A stretch of 39,518 bases of DNA from IMG/VR virus record IMGVR_UViG_3300023184_000268, positions 1-39,518 of that record; one strand, 5' to 3'. This DNA comes from a virus. The position numbers and the translations under genes are program-made. Below are positions 15,049 through 21,319 of the stretch, piece after piece. Under the pieces are notes generated by a model. The model saw only the letters and a list, made by a program, of their open reading frames with translations, was not told the DNA's origin and searched no databases. Position 1 is the first letter of the stretch. Each line of letters begins with the position of its first letter.

Positions 15049-15350
15049 ACTTTACCCCCTGCTCGTTTAGCAACTCTTTCCATCGCATCGCCGTAACTCA
15101 TACCCAATGCTTTGTTGATTAAAGCTAAACATGAATCAATAATTTCATCATAGACACCTGGGTCAACTTCCTTGATGACGTTTAGTGTGATTTTTGCGTC
15201 TTCCAACGCTTCGATGTCCGCACTATTGGCGGTGTACAACAGATCAATGTCTGCTTGGATAGGGGGCTTGAGCGGCTGTATCCGGTCAAACATTCTCTTC
15301 CCTCGTTCGTAGAACTCTTTGTCTTTACCTGTATTGTTGTCTTTAGCCAT
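15045..15350 (-). CDS. Small acidic-helical protein, first gene of replication operon
   Basis: The 101-residue product begins MAKDNNTGKDKEFYERGKRM and contains an acidic helical centre (ADIEALEDAKITLNVIKEVD). It is preceded by AAAGGA and, about 30 bases upstream, by a TATAGT -10-like box within the divergent control site. It is coupled to the DUF2800 gene by ATGA. No domain is recognised. As the promoter-proximal gene of the replication operon it could be a cofactor of the nuclease, but nothing in the sequence proves this. Confidence 0.7.
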   Translation of the reverse strand: MAKDNNTGKDKEFYERGKRMFDRIQPLKPPIQADIDLLYTANSADIEALEDAKITLNVIKEVDPGVYDEIIDSCLALINKALGMSYGDAMERVAKRAGGKV

Positions 15351-15377
15351 TTGGACTGTCCTTTAGTTGATTGGGAC

Positions 15378-15408
15378 TTGACTATAGCACAACTTTTTGT
15401 GCTAAACT
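15378..15408. promoter_or_regulatory. Divergent promoters with palindromic operator
   Basis: The 18-base site AGCACAACTTTTTGTGCT (15386-15403) is a perfect 7-bp inverted repeat around four bases. Rightwards, TTGACT (15378-15383) and TAAACT (15403-15408) flank it as -35 and -10 with a 19-bp spacer. Leftwards, TATAGT (15386-15381) is a good -10 box for the replication operon, with no clear -35. A dimeric regulator bound here would block both directions. The only nearby HTH candidate of its own is the protein at 19367. Confidence 0.6.
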
Positions 15409-15415
15409 TCTTGAC

Positions 15416-15688
15416 ATGAAAGAAAAAGATGTAGAAAATCATTTTGTCTGGGCGGTGGAGCGGCTTGGTGGTAAGACCTACAAGTTCACCTCACCAGGGC
15501 GCAAGGGCGTAGCGGACAGGATAGCTTGCCTGCCTGACGGCAGCACTTGGTTTGTGGAACTCAAGACCAAGGGCGGTAGGTTATCAGAATTGCAAAAGCT
15601 GTTTGCCGCAGACATGGCGCGGCTCAATCAAAGGTATGTATGTCTATGGACAAAGGAACAAGTCGATGAACTATTACAACGAAATTGA
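15416..15688 (+). CDS. VRR-NUC domain nuclease
   Basis: The ATG at 15416 gives 90 residues, about the size of a stand-alone VRR-NUC domain. It shows the family pattern: Glu near the start (EKDVENHFVWAVERLGG), KFTSPGRKGVADRIACLP with the catalytic Asp in VADR, and WFVELKTKGGRLSELQ with the ExK motif. VRR-NUC proteins are PD-(D/E)XK enzymes that cut branched DNA, and phages carry them next to SNF2 helicases, as here. There is no Shine-Dalgarno sequence, and the predicted transcription start is within a few bases of the ATG, so the message may be leaderless. Confidence 0.92.
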   Translation: MKEKDVENHFVWAVERLGGKTYKFTSPGRKGVADRIACLPDGSTWFVELKTKGGRLSELQKLFAADMARLNQRYVCLWTKEQVDELLQRN

Positions 15689-16518
15689 CCCGTACGCCGC
15701 GCAGTGGCTACGCAACCTGATAGACGCAGGGCATATCGCCCACGGTATTGTTGACGAACGGAGTATCACAGATGTTAAGCCCTTTGATCTTGCAGGCTAC
15801 ACCCAATGCCATTTCTTTGCTGGTATCGGAGTCTGGAGCCATGCGCTACGTCAATCAGGATGGCCTGACAGTAGACCTGTTTGGACGGGTAGTTGCCCAT
15901 GCCAACCGTTTAGCGCCGCAGGCAACCAAAAAGGCACCACCGACGATCGCCATCTCTGGCCCGTCTGGTTCAATCTCATCCGCGAGTGCCGCCCTCCAGT
16001 TATCTTTGGTGAGCAAGTTGAAGCAGCGATTAGACACGGCTGGCTCGACCTTGTTCAAACTGACTTGGAAGGAGAAGATTACGCCTGCGGGGCGGTCGGT
16101 ATCCCTGCTGCGGGCGTCGGCGCTCCGCACATCCGGCAGCGACTCTGGTTTATGGCCGACGACACTCGCGTCGGACAGTCGGGGGTCAGCGGGCGTTGGC
16201 AAACGCGAGTTACCGAATGCGGTGAAGTGGATAGGCTGGCCGACGACATCGACGCGGGATCACAAGGGCGGCTACCGGGGGGGGGCGTATGAGAGACGGC
16301 AAGATCAGCACGGACACGTTGGATGTAGCAGCGCAACTGGCTTTTGGGCGAACTGTGATTGGCTCTCCTGCCGAGACGGAAAATACCGGCCAGTTGAATC
16401 CGGCACATTCCCGTTGGCTCATGGGTCTACCGCCAGAGTGGGACGCCTGCGCGCCTACGGCAACGCCATTGTCCCGCAAGCCGCGCAAGCGCTCATAGAG
16501 GCTTATCTTGAAACTTAG
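15666..16518 (+). pseudogene. DNA C5-cytosine methyltransferase, frameshifted at G9
   Basis: The gene starts at ATG with AAGGA upstream, overlapping the nuclease by 23 bases. Residues 1-206 carry motif I CHFFAGIGVWSHAL (48-61), motif IV GSCPCQPFS with catalytic Cys79, a GEQV variant of motif VI (115-118) and motif VIII APHIRQRLWFMA (153-164). The frame then hits TGA at 16290. The missing C terminus (DWLSCRDGKYRPVESGTFP, then motif X RLRAYGNAIVPQAA) follows in the next frame up to 16518. Deleting one G from the nine-G run at 16277-16285 joins both parts into a normal 283-residue enzyme. It is either a sequencing/assembly indel or a slippage off-state. It would protect phage DNA or mark it. Confidence 0.85.
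15772..16498 (+). CDS. Nested alternate-frame ORF inside the methyltransferase
   Basis: In the +1 frame relative to the methyltransferase a long open frame runs through VDLFGRVVAHANRL, GPSGSISSASAALQ, GSTLFKLTWKEKITPAGRS, LLRASALRTSGSDSG and WPTTSTRDHKGGYRGG. After the G9 run it resumes, one frame over, as RMRDGKISTDTLDVAAQL and ends LNPAHSRWLMGLPPEWD plus a basic tail. One G fewer gives a continuous 241-residue protein. I recall proteins with these same motifs annotated separately in many phages. They may be a real overprinted gene or a recurrent mis-annotation of the methyltransferase's shadow frame. No strong ribosome-binding site precedes the ATG. Confidence 0.4.
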
Positions 16519-17815
16519 ACCCTATCAAGATGAGGCGGCTGACTTCCTGTACGAGCGCGACAGGGCGATGATCCTCGCCCCTGTGGGTGCTGGCAAGACA
16601 GCCATCACGCTGACTGCCATGCAGGCCATGCTCAAGGACGGGCACGCCAAGCGCTTCCTCGTGCTGGCCCCCAAGCGGGTCGCCACCAGCGTCTGGCCGG
16701 TCGAGCAGCCTAAGTGGGCACCTGATGTGACGCTGGCCGTCGCTGTGGGTTCTGCCAAGCAGCGGGCCGCTGCGCTGGCGTCTAACGCCCAGGTGGTGGT
16801 GACCAACTACGAGAATCTGCCCACGGGCAAGTTTGATGCGGTGGTGTTTGACGAACTGACGCGGCTCAAGAATCCCAGCGGCAAGCGCTTTAAAGACTTG
16901 CTGAAATTCCTTGCGGCCATCGAGATTCGTTGGGGGCTGACCGGCTCGTTCACCAGCAACGGCTTGGAGGACGTGTTCGGCCAATGCAAGATTGTTGACC
17001 AGAGCCTGTTGGGCCGCAGCAAGGGTGCTTTTCAGCAGCAGTATTTCGTGCTAATCAACCCCGACTTTGGCGAGTGGGCACCGCGCAAGGGCAGTTTAGA
17101 GAAAGTGATGGCCGTGATAAAGCCTGCCACTTTTGTGCTGGACGCGGGTGAGTATAGCGACAAGCTGCCGCCGCTTCACACGGTAGAAATGCGCTGCGAT
17201 CTGTACGACCGCAAGCCTTACGACACCATGAAAAAGGACTTCAAGCTGCAAGACATTACGGCCATCAACGCGGCTGTGGTGACCGGCAAGTTGCAGCAGC
17301 TTGCCAGCGGGTTTGTGTACAACACGGTGCAGAGCCCATCGGAGATACCTGGCAAGTGGGTGACGGTGCAGACGCCAGTGTGGTTTGACACGGCTAAGTT
17401 TGACCGGCTGCATGAGTTACTGGAGGAGAACCAACGTGCTAACACGCTTATTGTTTACAACTATCAAGAAGAACTGGCCGAACTCAAGCGGCGTTACCCC
17501 CATGCTCAAACACTTGACGACGACCGGGCAATTGAACGGTGGAACGCGGGCACCATTGAGTTACTGCTTGTCCACCCCAAGTCAGCAGGCCACGGGCTCA
17601 ACCTCCAGTACGGCGGGTGCCGGATCGTGTTTTTGTCCCTGCCCTGGTCGCTTGAGTTGTATGAACAGACCATCGGGCGTTTGCATCGTAGCGGCCAGCG
17701 GCATGACGTGTGGTGCTACGTGATGCTTACCAACAAGACGGTGGACGAACGCATCTGGGCCGCGCTGCACGACAAGCGCGCTATTTCTGATATTGCTATG
17801 GAAGAACTATGTTAA
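16508..17815 (+). CDS. SNF2-family DNA helicase
   Basis: The 435-residue superfamily 2 helicase starts at TTG (AGAGG seven bases upstream). A start at the first internal Met would remove the Q-motif-like LRPYQDEA, so TTG is preferred. Motifs in order: I APVGAGKT (24-31), Ia VLAPKRV, II FDELTRLK (114-121), III GLTGSF (143-148), V AGHGLNLQYGG (360-370) and VI QTIGRLHRSGQ (387-397). SNF2-type phage helicases usually travel with VRR-NUC nucleases and act in recombination or replication restart. It overlaps the methyltransferase end by 11 bases, and its stop overlaps the next small gene. Confidence 0.94.
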   Translation: MKLRPYQDEAADFLYERDRAMILAPVGAGKTAITLTAMQAMLKDGHAKRFLVLAPKRVATSVWPVEQPKWAPDVTLAVAVGSAKQRAAALASNAQVVVTNYENLPTGKFDAVVFDELTRLKNPSGKRFKDLLKFLAAIEIRWGLTGSFTSNGLEDVFGQCKIVDQSLLGRSKGAFQQQYFVLINPDFGEWAPRKGSLEKVMAVIKPATFVLDAGEYSDKLPPLHTVEMRCDLYDRKPYDTMKKDFKLQDITAINAAVVTGKLQQLASGFVYNTVQSPSEIPGKWVTVQTPVWFDTAKFDRLHELLEENQRANTLIVYNYQEELAELKRRYPHAQTLDDDRAIERWNAGTIELLLVHPKSAGHGLNLQYGGCRIVFLSLPWSLELYEQTIGRLHRSGQRHDVWCYVMLTNKTVDERIWAALHDKRAISDIAMEELC

Positions 17816-17967
17816 ATCAATTAAAAGCACAACTTAAAGCGGCCAAGGCCGAACTCAAGGCCCGCGCGCGCCAGTTGAACGCCACCTACCGGGCGTATGA
17901 CCGCTGCGTTAACTTGATTACCAAACTGGAGACACGAATTGAAAAACACTTGGCGAAGTCTAAATGA
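17809..17967 (+). CDS. Small coiled-coil protein, 52 aa
   Basis: ATG overlaps the helicase stop region (tATGTTAA). The 52-residue product is strongly helical and basic: MLNQLKAQLKAAKAELKARA followed by RQLNATYRAYDRCVNLITKL. Leu and Ala occupy heptad positions, so a coiled coil is likely. No function is recognised. It is part of a run of eight short overlapping genes downstream of the helicase. Confidence 0.65.
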   Translation: MLNQLKAQLKAAKAELKARARQLNATYRAYDRCVNLITKLETRIEKHLAKSK

Positions 17968-18130
17968 CCGTCTGCCCACACTGACCGAAGAGGAAGTGCT
18001 GGGCTTACTGAACAACGAGCGCAATACGCTCAAAAGAGTATCCATACTGGAGCGTATGCACCAGCGGTACAACACCCTGCGCGTCGCGCGGGAGAGACTT
18101 GAACTACTAAAAGAGGCTAAATTACCATGA
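17939..18130 (+). CDS. Small helical phage protein, 63 aa (TTG start)
   Basis: The frame opens at TTG with GGAG eight bases upstream and overlaps the previous gene by 29 bases. The product contains LTEEEVLGLLNNERNTLKRV and SILERMHQRYNTLRVARERL, a pattern I have seen in small proteins of proteobacterial phages. It is helical and charged with no catalytic residues visible. Its stop overlaps the next ATG (ATGA). Function is unknown. Confidence 0.65.
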   Translation: MKNTWRSLNDRLPTLTEEEVLGLLNNERNTLKRVSILERMHQRYNTLRVARERLELLKEAKLP

Positions 18131-18318
18131 AATTTATTAAGTTTTTAAAGGACTACTACCGCGACTTGACGCCAGCAGAGGTCATCCAGCGAGAGCTTGC
18201 TTGTGCCCATTTAGACCGTCTTGAGGCCGAGGCCGCAGTCGAGTACGCAAAGGCAGTGCTCGATATGAATATGACCCGCATAGAGCGTTTGAATACACGT
18301 TTAGGAGAGTACAAATGA
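18127..18318 (+). CDS. Small coiled-coil phage protein, 63 aa
   Basis: Coupled to both neighbours by ATGA overlaps. The protein starts MKFIKFLKDYYRDLTPAEVI and continues QRELACAHLDRLEAEAAVEY, ending in a basic helix. The LTPAEVxxRELAxAxLxRLEAE pattern is common among short phage proteins of unknown function. It is predicted to be an extended helical hairpin or coiled coil. Confidence 0.75.
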   Translation: MKFIKFLKDYYRDLTPAEVIQRELACAHLDRLEAEAAVEYAKAVLDMNMTRIERLNTRLGEYK

Positions 18319-18731
18319 CCTGTTGTGACTACGGTGAATGCACTCAAGGCCGAGATTGTCCAGTACGCAAGCAGCGCATGGAGGCTACAAACAAGGCTTA
18401 TATCGAGCGTGGCAGGGTTGTTGACACTGACCCCTATGAAGACACACTTGGCACTGTTAAGGCGTTGGTTGCTTGGCTGGCGGTAGCACTTGGTATGTGG
18501 GTTGTTTTTTTTACTTTTGTGGTGGAAGTGATGAACATCATTGAAATGGCGCTGAAGGCTGGGTGGGATGACGGAGCCGACCACATCAACATTGAAGCCT
18601 TTGCCGCCTTGATAGCAGCGCATGAGCGTAAATTCATCGCTGAAAAATGGGAAGAACGGTACGGCTATGACAAACATGGTGTTGCCGAATTTATTCGTAA
18701 GAGGGCTAATACGCAGGAGGAGCAGACATGA
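18315..18731 (+). CDS. Probable fusion of two small phage proteins
   Basis: As read, one 138-residue protein has a Cys-rich start (MTCCDYGECTQGRDCPVRKQ), a transmembrane helix (VKALVAWLAVALGMWVVFF, about 48-66), and a soluble second half beginning at an internal ATG (18531, MNIIEMALKAGW, later IEAFAALIAAHERK). The two halves resemble proteins that are normally separate in phage genomes. A T8 run (18505-18512) sits just before the junction. With seven Ts the first frame would end exactly at a TGATG overlap with the second ATG. I therefore suspect an indel, giving genes 18315 to about 18532 and 18531-18731. The uninterrupted reading cannot be excluded. Confidence 0.65.
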   Translation: MTCCDYGECTQGRDCPVRKQRMEATNKAYIERGRVVDTDPYEDTLGTVKALVAWLAVALGMWVVFFTFVVEVMNIIEMALKAGWDDGADHINIEAFAALIAAHERKFIAEKWEERYGYDKHGVAEFIRKRANTQEEQT

Positions 18732-18919
18732 CAGGCTATCAAAGCAAAAAGGCAGCGGCGCAGGACAAGCTAGAGCAATGGGGCTACGAAGCGTTTAATG
18801 ACTGGTGGGACAGTGACTACGATGACAGCACTAACCCATACGAAAAAGACACTTTTGCTTATTGGGCATGGGCAGGATGGCAAGCAGCATTGGCACAGGA
18901 GAAGAACAATGGAACGTGA
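18728..18919 (+). CDS. Small acidic aromatic-rich protein, 63 aa
   Basis: ATG overlaps the preceding stop (ATGA) after AGGAGG. The product is rich in Trp, Tyr and Asp (EQWGYEAFNDWWDSDYDDS) and ends in a FAYWAWAGWQAALAQ segment. The AWxGWQAALA ending is a frequent motif in short phage proteins of unknown function. Six or more Trp residues in 63 is striking. No catalytic motif is visible. Confidence 0.7.
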   Translation: MTGYQSKKAAAQDKLEQWGYEAFNDWWDSDYDDSTNPYEKDTFAYWAWAGWQAALAQEKNNGT

Positions 18920-19370
18920 AGCATTGAAGTTGGCGCTTGAGGCGTTGGACATGGAGCGCCTCCACTATCTTGCGCACGAGTCTGGAAACGATGCCCCCGA
19001 ATACATACTTGAGGCAATCGCTTCCTGTGAGCAAGCCCTAGCACAGCAAGCGCAGGAACCCATGTGTCCCAAATGCAAAGCAGGGGTGCTGTATGAATGT
19101 GTGGCTTGTAGTAGCAACAACTATCCACAAAAGTCAGCGCAGGAGCCTGTGGATGAGTTGAAAGCTCTTGGCGACTTGTTGCAGCATGAGGTTGACCGAT
19201 TGATTGCGTCAAAGCCACAGCGCCCGTGGGTAGAGCCAACGGGTAATGAATGGTTTGAATGGTGGCGTGTATCAAAAGTAACAGATGCAACACAAGCAGA
19301 AATTGATTTTGCTGACTTTTTAATTATTGCTCAGGCTGTGATGACTAAATTAAAGGAAGATAACAAATGA
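18909..19370 (+). CDS. Phage protein with central CxxC zinc-ribbon-like pair, 153 aa
   Basis: The ATG at 18909 follows AGGAG and overlaps the upstream gene by 11 bases. The N-terminal part is a helical MEREALKLALEALDMERLHY to EAIASCEQALAQ repeat common in phage hypothetical proteins. The middle has two Cys pairs (PMCPKCKAGVLYECVACSS) typical of a small zinc ribbon. The C-terminal part is helical (EWFEWWRVSKV, then IDFADFLIIAQAVMTKL). It looks modular, probably assembled from common phage small-protein pieces. Function is unknown. Confidence 0.7.
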   Translation: MEREALKLALEALDMERLHYLAHESGNDAPEYILEAIASCEQALAQQAQEPMCPKCKAGVLYECVACSSNNYPQKSAQEPVDELKALGDLLQHEVDRLIASKPQRPWVEPTGNEWFEWWRVSKVTDATQAEIDFADFLIIAQAVMTKLKEDNK

Positions 19371-19702
19371 AACCAAGTCACCCAAAAATCAGGCAGCTAT
19401 TGCACCAGTACCATGATGGCCTGACAGCAAAAGAAATATCCGAAAGGTTAGAAAAGAAACACGACACGATTTATGCCGCTCTGCAAAATATGCCTGATAC
19501 TTACATAGATAGATGGCTAGAGGCCCAACAGCAGTTGCCACCACAAGCCGTATGGTGCGCGGTAATCCCGCCAGAAGATTGTCCTAAACCTAGATCAAAA
19601 AATGTCAGACCTACCCAACTTTGCAGCATGGAACCACGAAACCTTAGCGAAATTCGCTTTGGATTCGTACTTACGAATGCAAGCCCAACAGGACGCCATT
19701 GA
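19367..19702 (+). CDS. Small HTH protein, 111 aa
   Basis: The start overlaps the previous stop by ATGA. Residues about 5-50 form a winged-helix/HTH-like segment: IRQLLHQYHDGLTAKEISER, then KKHDTIYAALQNMPDTYIDR, with TAKEISERL as helix-turn and recognition helix following. The VWCAVIPPEDCPKP ending matches short phage DNA-binding proteins that I have seen. The last ~30 residues overlap another gene by 101 bases and look unlike the family, so the end may be extended by chance. It is the only candidate regulator for the palindromic site at 15386 in this operon; the link is inference. Confidence 0.7.
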   Translation: MKPSHPKIRQLLHQYHDGLTAKEISERLEKKHDTIYAALQNMPDTYIDRWLEAQQQLPPQAVWCAVIPPEDCPKPRSKNVRPTQLCSMEPRNLSEIRFGFVLTNASPTGRH

Positions 19703-19772
19703 GCAACTGCGCGGCGATCTGAAGGACGCTATGCAGTTAGTACGGGCGAGTACCCTTGCTGTCGATGATTAG
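19602..19772 (+). CDS. Small helical protein at operon end, 56 aa
   Basis: A 56-codon gene overlapping the HTH gene in another frame: MSDLPNFAAWNHETLAKFAL followed by RMQAQQDAIEQLRGDLKDAM. The LPxFxxWxxExLxxFAxxxYxRMQ...IEQLRxDLKDAM pattern is a common short phage protein. That supports this frame over the tail of the overlapping one. Its last 36 bases are also the 3' end of the convergent endolysin gene, and no terminator is evident between them. Confidence 0.7.
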   Translation: MSDLPNFAAWNHETLAKFALDSYLRMQAQQDAIEQLRGDLKDAMQLVRASTLAVDD

Positions 19773-20156
19773 CACCTGGCCCCGAGGCTTGCCCTTGGGG
19801 TCATTGGGCACCGATATGTGCGTCCAACGGTCAAACTCACGGATTAGTTGGTCAAACGGCAGCTTGGCCGCGATGACCGCTTTGACCACTTGATCTGGCG
19901 TCATTGCAGGCACGCGGATGTCCGCAGCGCAGCCGACCCGATGCTGGCTGGTGTCTTTGCTGCCTACAGCGTCATTTACTTGTTTGCTCCGAAATGCGCT
20001 GTTGACCATGATCGGTACGCCGCCCAGAACGCTTTTAACTTGTTCCAGCAGGCCAGCCAAGCGTTGGAGATTTGCAATTTCACTAGGGTTAGGCTCATTT
20101 TTAAATTCTCGGTGATCGGTGACAGTTAATTCTGCCAGCGTAAAATTAGGCGTCAT
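19737..20156 (-). CDS. Endolysin, peptidase M15A family
   Basis: The 139-residue protein matches the small M15A (D-Ala-D-Ala carboxypeptidase-like) peptidases used as phage endolysins. It starts FTLAELTVTDHREFKNEPNP; NSAFRSKQVNDAVG (52-65) is the substrate-side motif. SQHRVGCAADI contributes zinc ligands His72 and Asp79, and RWTHIS contributes His113. It would cut peptidoglycan cross-links at lysis. There is no signal peptide, so release depends on the holin encoded immediately upstream, whose stop overlaps this ATG (ATGA). It is the last gene of the late operon and converges on the small-gene operon. Confidence 0.92.
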   Translation of the reverse strand: MTPNFTLAELTVTDHREFKNEPNPSEIANLQRLAGLLEQVKSVLGGVPIMVNSAFRSKQVNDAVGSKDTSQHRVGCAADIRVPAMTPDQVVKAVIAAKLPFDQLIREFDRWTHISVPNDPKGKPRGQVLIIDSKGTRPY

Positions 20157-20560
20157 TTTGCAGCCACGCCTTGCATCTTCTCAGCGGTACGCATACCGCC
20201 CAGGCCAAGCATCCCCAAGAGCAGCGGCATCATGGTGCCCGTGTCCATCGTGGGAAACTTGACCGGGTGACCGGCCAAAGCCGAGCCCCACTCGGCCAGC
20301 GGGCCGACGACGAACTGGACGGCGAACCCAGCGCCGCACACCCAGCCGATGGCAGGCCGCCAGCCGGAGACAAAGATACTGGAGCTTGCCGCCTCTACTT
20401 TATTAATTTCCATCTGGCCGGTGATCTGGGCTAGTTCGCCGTTCTGTTGCAGCTTGAGCAACTCTAGCTTGGCGGCGGCTTGCTGGGCAGGGTCGGGCAG
20501 AATTCGGTCTAGGACTTTGCTGCCGATGTCAAGCATCGCAGATATGGGGTCAAGGGACAT
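20153..20560 (-). CDS. Holin (3TM/GTA-type)
   Basis: The 135-residue membrane protein resembles the Holin_3TMs family shared by phages and gene transfer agents. It has a charged N-terminal part with KVLDRILPDPAQQAAAKLEL, a conserved SGWRPAIGWVCGAGFAVQF start of the hydrophobic region (about 65-85), and a C-terminal hydrophobic MMPLLLGMLGLGGMRTAEK. It would form the inner-membrane lesion that lets the M15 endolysin reach peptidoglycan. It overlaps the upstream membrane protein by 11 bases and is coupled to the endolysin. Confidence 0.88.
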   Translation of the reverse strand: MSLDPISAMLDIGSKVLDRILPDPAQQAAAKLELLKLQQNGELAQITGQMEINKVEAASSSIFVSGWRPAIGWVCGAGFAVQFVVGPLAEWGSALAGHPVKFPTMDTGTMMPLLLGMLGLGGMRTAEKMQGVAAK

Positions 20561-20792
20561 TAGGTTTCTCCTCGTCTATGTGCGAACCTACTTTAAGGCC
20601 CGATAGCCAGCCGATCAAGCCACCGATGATGGTCTGAAAGGCGGGGCCGATGATCTCAAAAATCTTGGTGTTGTCTACTTCCTTGACAAACAGGCCGTGG
20701 ATCAGCGCCCAGATCAAGGACAGCACGACAGCGCACAAGGTAGCGGTGACCATGTAGGTCACTATATTTACAAGTTTGTCTTTATCGTTCAT
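20550..20792 (-). CDS. Small two-TM membrane protein of lysis cassette
   Basis: The 80-residue product has two hydrophobic helices, IVTYMVTATLCAVVLSLIWA (about 9-28) and FQTIIGGLIGWLSGL (about 52-66). They are separated by a polar loop and followed by a charged tail. Size and topology fit a second holin, antiholin or pinholin, but no family is recognised. The ATG overlaps the stop of the secreted protein gene (ATGA). Confidence 0.7.
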   Translation of the reverse strand: MNDKDKLVNIVTYMVTATLCAVVLSLIWALIHGLFVKEVDNTKIFEIIGPAFQTIIGGLIGWLSGLKVGSHIDEEKPNVP

Positions 20793-21097
20793 CTTGCCTT
20801 CTCCATGATCTTGGCCCGCAAGGCGGGGCTATCAGCAGTGCCAGCCCACTCGGGCAAAGCGTTCCATATAAGCGTGTAATCGTCCAAACTGCATGATGTC
20901 TTATCCAGCCACGCCAGCATGGCTTTGTGGCGCTCTAATGGGTCGTGCGTTGACCAGGCTATGGCGTACAACTCTTGCACCGCGCAGCTTGGCTGCTTGG
21001 GTGGCTTCCTGATTGGCGGCGGCTGCGCGTTCAGAATCAGCTTGTCCTGGGCGACCGATACCGTGATCAGCGCCAAAAAGAGTATGACGCCGCGCAT
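20789..21097 (-). CDS. Secreted small protein of lysis cassette
   Basis: The 102-residue protein begins with a typical signal peptide (MRGVILFLALITVSVAQ). It is followed by a Pro/Lys-rich linker and a helical domain with two Cys (PSCAVQELYAIAWSTHDPLE, then TSCSLDDYTLIWNALPEW) that could form a periplasmic disulfide. There is no lipobox. Its place between a membrane coiled-coil protein and the holin suggests an envelope function in lysis, such as a spanin component, but the sequence does not establish this. Confidence 0.65.
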   Translation of the reverse strand: MRGVILFLALITVSVAQDKLILNAQPPPIRKPPKQPSCAVQELYAIAWSTHDPLERHKAMLAWLDKTSCSLDDYTLIWNALPEWAGTADSPALRAKIMEKAR

Positions 21098-21100
21098 TAA

Positions 21101-21319
21101 TCATTTGTCTACTTTGTGATCGAGTTTGTCAAAAATTTTGCCGAGCATCTCTTTGACTTCCCGCATATCGTCTTTGTAGTCTTGACGGGCAACATAAATA
21201 GTGGGCAGCTTAGACAAGTCATTTTTAAGGTCTTGCACTGCTGTCCACAACTCGCGGGCGAACCATCCGGCCACGCCCATGCAGCCGCCCAAAATAAGGT
21301 TGATTGTTTGCTGATCCAT
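21101..21319 (-). CDS. Membrane-anchored coiled-coil protein of lysis cassette
   Basis: The 72-residue protein has an N-terminal hydrophobic helix (LILGGCMGVAGWFARELW) and then a charged coiled coil (VQDLKNDLSKLP, YKDDMREVKEMLGKIFDKLD). Similar short proteins occur next to holins in many phages. They resemble inner-membrane spanins in topology but are shorter. The start shares one base with the stop of the ejection protein gene (TAATG). Confidence 0.7.
   Translation of the reverse strand: MDQQTINLILGGCMGVAGWFARELWTAVQDLKNDLSKLPTIYVARQDYKDDMREVKEMLGKIFDKLDHKVDK

Noticed and set aside
15371-15415. Upstream TTG start extending the VRR-NUC protein by 15 codons
   Set aside because: The extension runs through the promoter and operator and has no family likeness; the ATG at 15416 starts the conserved domain.
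15411-15416. Perfect TTGACA -35 hexamer
   Set aside because: It overlaps the VRR-NUC start codon, and its best -10 (GAAAAT) would start transcription inside the gene.
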